Source of the DNA: CAVWGP01 sp963754645 | GTDB lineage: Bacteria > Pseudomonadota > Alphaproteobacteria > Bin65 | Assembly (NCBI GenBank): GCA_963754645.1 | Contig: CAVWGP010000004.1 | Coordinates: 1,054,001 to 1,118,000, forward strand | Direction of reading: 5' to 3' | DNA length: 64,000 bases | Shown: in pieces, positions 61,806 to 64,000 of the stretch | Numbering within the stretch: the first letter of the stretch is position 1 | How the letters are laid out: the number at the start of each line of letters is the position of its first letter | Made by a program: the position numbers and the translations under genes | The notes under the pieces: generated by a model | What the model was told of the DNA's origin: nothing | Databases searched by the model: none | Seen by the model: only the letters and a program-made list of their open reading frames with translations

Positions 61806-63963
61806 ATGCAAAGCACGGCCCTTCCGCTGTCGCTCGACCGCGCCGCCGCCCTGGGCAACGACGCGGGCCTATGGGCCGCCCGGCTGTTTGCCCAGGAACG
61901 CGATCGTTGGATCCTGTGGTTGCCGGTGGCGCTCGGCGGCGGGATCGGCATTTATTTTGAGTTGCCGAGCGAGCCGAGTCTCTCGTCGGCCGGGTTGTTC
62001 GTTTTCATTGCCGCGGTTCTTGCCTATGTCGGTCGCGCTTCGACCTTCGCTTATGTGGTCGGCTTAGGAGCGCTCGCGGCGGCGATCGGCTTTGGCGCGG
62101 CCAAATTGCGAACGGAGTGGGCGACGGCGCCGGTGCTGCGCGAAGCGGTGGGTCCGGTTCACGTTCGCGGCCGCGTGGTCGAGGCCGAGCCAGGTCATAA
62201 GGGATTGCGGCTCGTTCTACGGCCGGCGACGATCGAGCGCGCGCGCCTCAAAGCTTTGCCGGATCGCATTCGGATCACCGCGCATGTCATGTCCGGCGGC
62301 ATTCGCGCGGGCGACGAAGTCGCGTTCCGCGCCATGCTATTCCCGCCGCCCGCGCCCGCCGCGCCGGGCACCTACGATTTTCAGCGGCACGCATTTTTCG
62401 AACGCATCGGCGCGGTCGGCTACGCGCTCGGCGCGATCGATAAGACCGGCGAGGCAACCGGATCAGCTTTGAGCGACGCGATCGAGCGGCTGCGGCAGGG
62501 CATCACCGAACGCATCATCGCGAGCTTGCCGAGCCCGACCGGCGCGCTGGCGGCCGCCCAGATCACCGGTCATCGCCATACCATTCCGCCCGAGGTCATG
62601 AGCGCGATGCAGGATTTGGGGCTTGCGCACCTGCTGGCGATTTCGGGCATGAATATCGGCATCGTGGCGGGAATCGTCTTCTTTTCGGTGCGGTTGCTGC
62701 TGGCGCTCTTCCCATGGCTCGCCTTGCGCGTAGCAACCAAGAAGTGGGCGGCGGTGGCGGCGCTCGCGGTTTCGTTTGTCTACGTCGTGATATCGGGCGC
62801 ATCGGTGCCGACGCAGCGCGCGTTCTTCATGCTCGCCGTCGTGATGGGCGGCATCTTGATCGATCGCGAAGCGCTGTCGATGCGGCTCGTCGCTTGGGCC
62901 GCCGTGGTCATCTTGCTCGCGGCTCCCGAGGGCTTGCTGGGCCCAAGCTTCCAAATGTCCTTCGCCGCCGTCGTCGCCTTGATCGCGTGCTACGAACGCT
63001 ATGCAATCCGCGCGCCGGCCATGGAGCCCGACACCGCTGCGCGCCGATGGCGCCGCGGTTTCTTGGGCTTGGCCTTGACCAGCCTGATCGCCGGCATGGC
63101 GACGGCGCCGTTTGCCATGTACTCGTTCAATCGCTTCACGACTTATGGGCTTCTGGCCAATCTCATTGCCGTGCCGGTAACCGATTTTTGGGTCATGCCG
63201 TTTGCGCTGCTCGCGATGTTGGCCATGACGATCGGCGCTCGAGGCTTGGCCGCTCGCCGCCATGGGAGCTGGCGTCGACGTTGTCCATTGGGTGGCGCGA
63301 TCGGTTGCAGCTTGGCCCGGCGCCGTTGTGCCGACGACGGTCATGCCAGGTTGGGGCTTGCTGGTTTTCGTGCTGGGCGGACTTTGGCTCGCCATCTGGC
63401 AGAGACGGTGGCGCTACGCGGGCTTGCCGTTCATGCTCGGCGGCCTCGTCAGCATGGCTTTTTGGCAGCCGCCCGATTTGCTCATCGCGGGCGATGGCAG
63501 CGCGTTTGCGGCGCGGGCCCGCGACGGCGGCCTCTACATCCACGCCCCGTCGCGCCGCGCTTTCATCTCGGAGACATGGCAAAAGCGCGACGGCGGGCCG
63601 TCAGTGTTGATCTGGCCGGTCGCCGGCGAAACGGCAGACGGCCGGCTTCGCTGCGACCGCCTCGGCTGCCTCTATGCCAAAGACCGCCTGACTCTCGCGA
63701 TCTTGCGCGACCCCGCCGCACTGGCAGAGGACTGCTCGACGGCGCAACTCGTGATTGTGCCGGCGTCGGCGCGCATCCGGTGCCGCAACGGCACCCGCGT
63801 CATCGACCGGTCCGCGCTGCAGACGCAGGGCAGCCACGCGATCTGGCTCCGCGACGGCCGCTGGCAAACTTTGAGCGATCGCGAATTTCGCGGCGAGCGC
63901 CCATGGGTCACCATGCCTTGGCGCGATCCTAGGGACAGCGCCAAGACCGGCAACCGAAACTAG
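61806..63963 (+). CDS. comEC: ComEC/Rec2-family membrane protein, frameshifted near 63252
   Basis: DNA-uptake channel-type protein of about 718 residues. The N-terminal part has two helices and a DUF4131-type beta domain (about 60-220, VHVRGRVVEAEPGHKGLRLVLRP). The competence domain begins with GLAHLLAISGMNIGIVAGIVFF and continues with VPTQRAFFMLAVVMGG. One surplus base near 63252 separates TIGARGLA from LAAMGAGVDVVHWVARSVAAW. A C-terminal part of metallo-beta-lactamase-like position remains but lacks a clear HxHxDH motif. It is divergent from gltX. The start ATG 61806 has GGAG upstream. Its stop overlaps the convergent lexA stop. Confidence 0.9.
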
Positions 63964-64000
63964 AACTTGCGCAGCAGGCCGACGAGCTTGCCTTGAATCT
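63960..64000 (-). CDS. lexA: LexA repressor, last codons only (runs off the window)
   Basis: The minus strand reads IQGKLVGLLRKF and a TAG stop, which matches the conserved C terminus of LexA (peptidase domain end). The comEC-lexA neighbourhood is common in alphaproteobacteria. Only 12 codons are present, so the call rests on this short match and on context. The stop codon overlaps that of comEC on the other strand. Confidence 0.65.
   Translation of the reverse strand, partial: IQGKLVGLLRKF

Noticed and set aside
1..64000. CRISPR arrays, prophage genes, defence systems or rRNA
   Set aside because: I looked for regular short repeats, phage structural motifs and rRNA sequence and saw none.

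Overview
The window is a GC-rich, densely coded chromosomal segment of an alphaproteobacterium (Rhodospirillales/Rhizobiales-like; the order cannot be resolved from sequence alone). The evidence is gene order: rplM-rpsI-argC; nuoABCDEFGHIJKLMN-birA-coaX-rnj-mce-DUF1467-...-proS-lolC-lolD-dnaE; rpsB-tsf-pyrH-frr-uppS-cdsA-dxr-rseP-bamA-skp-fabZ-lpxA-lpxI-lpxB-...-gltA; and gltX next to comEC and lexA. LpxI in place of LpxH and a short ProRS also fit this class.

Layout. 1-10.5 kb is a mixed accessory and housekeeping stretch: a formyltransferase, two SRPBCC proteins around an ArsR regulator with a clear operator, CutA, three small proteins (two with signal peptides), a sulfhydrylase operon, a MazE/MazF-type pair, acyl-CoA enzymes, and rplM-rpsI behind a promoter and a terminator-like leader hairpin. 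10.5-17 kb holds argC, a gamma-carbonic-anhydrase-like protein, a five-gene catabolic-looking operon (Rieske oxygenase alpha and beta, threonine-aldolase-like enzyme, SDR, HGGYW hydrolase) and tRNA-Asp(GTC). 17.2-31.5 kb is the complete 14-gene complex I operon. 31.5-43 kb is birA, coaX, rnj, mce, DUF1467, tag, proS, lolCD and dnaE. 43-57 kb covers translation start-up, nucleotide, isoprenoid, outer membrane and lipid A genes, with no lpxD between skp and fabZ. 57.5-58.7 kb is an IS630-family element with inverted repeats and a TA duplication. The window ends with gltA, gltX, comEC and the last codons of lexA.

A feature that runs through the window is single-base frameshifts in otherwise intact genes: arsR, metY, nuoD, nuoE, nuoF, nuoG (twice), nuoM, gltX and comEC. 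Nearly all behave as one surplus base. Because they strike essential genes with no other decay, I read them as probable assembly errors rather than pseudogenes, and I annotate the genes across the shift. The IS630 transposase is different: its shift is -1 at an A7 run and fits programmed frameshifting.

I found no CRISPR array, prophage or defence island. The most novel-looking items are the Rieske-centred operon, the operator and leader structures, the missing lpxD, and a small membrane-protein frame that appears to be split by the IS.
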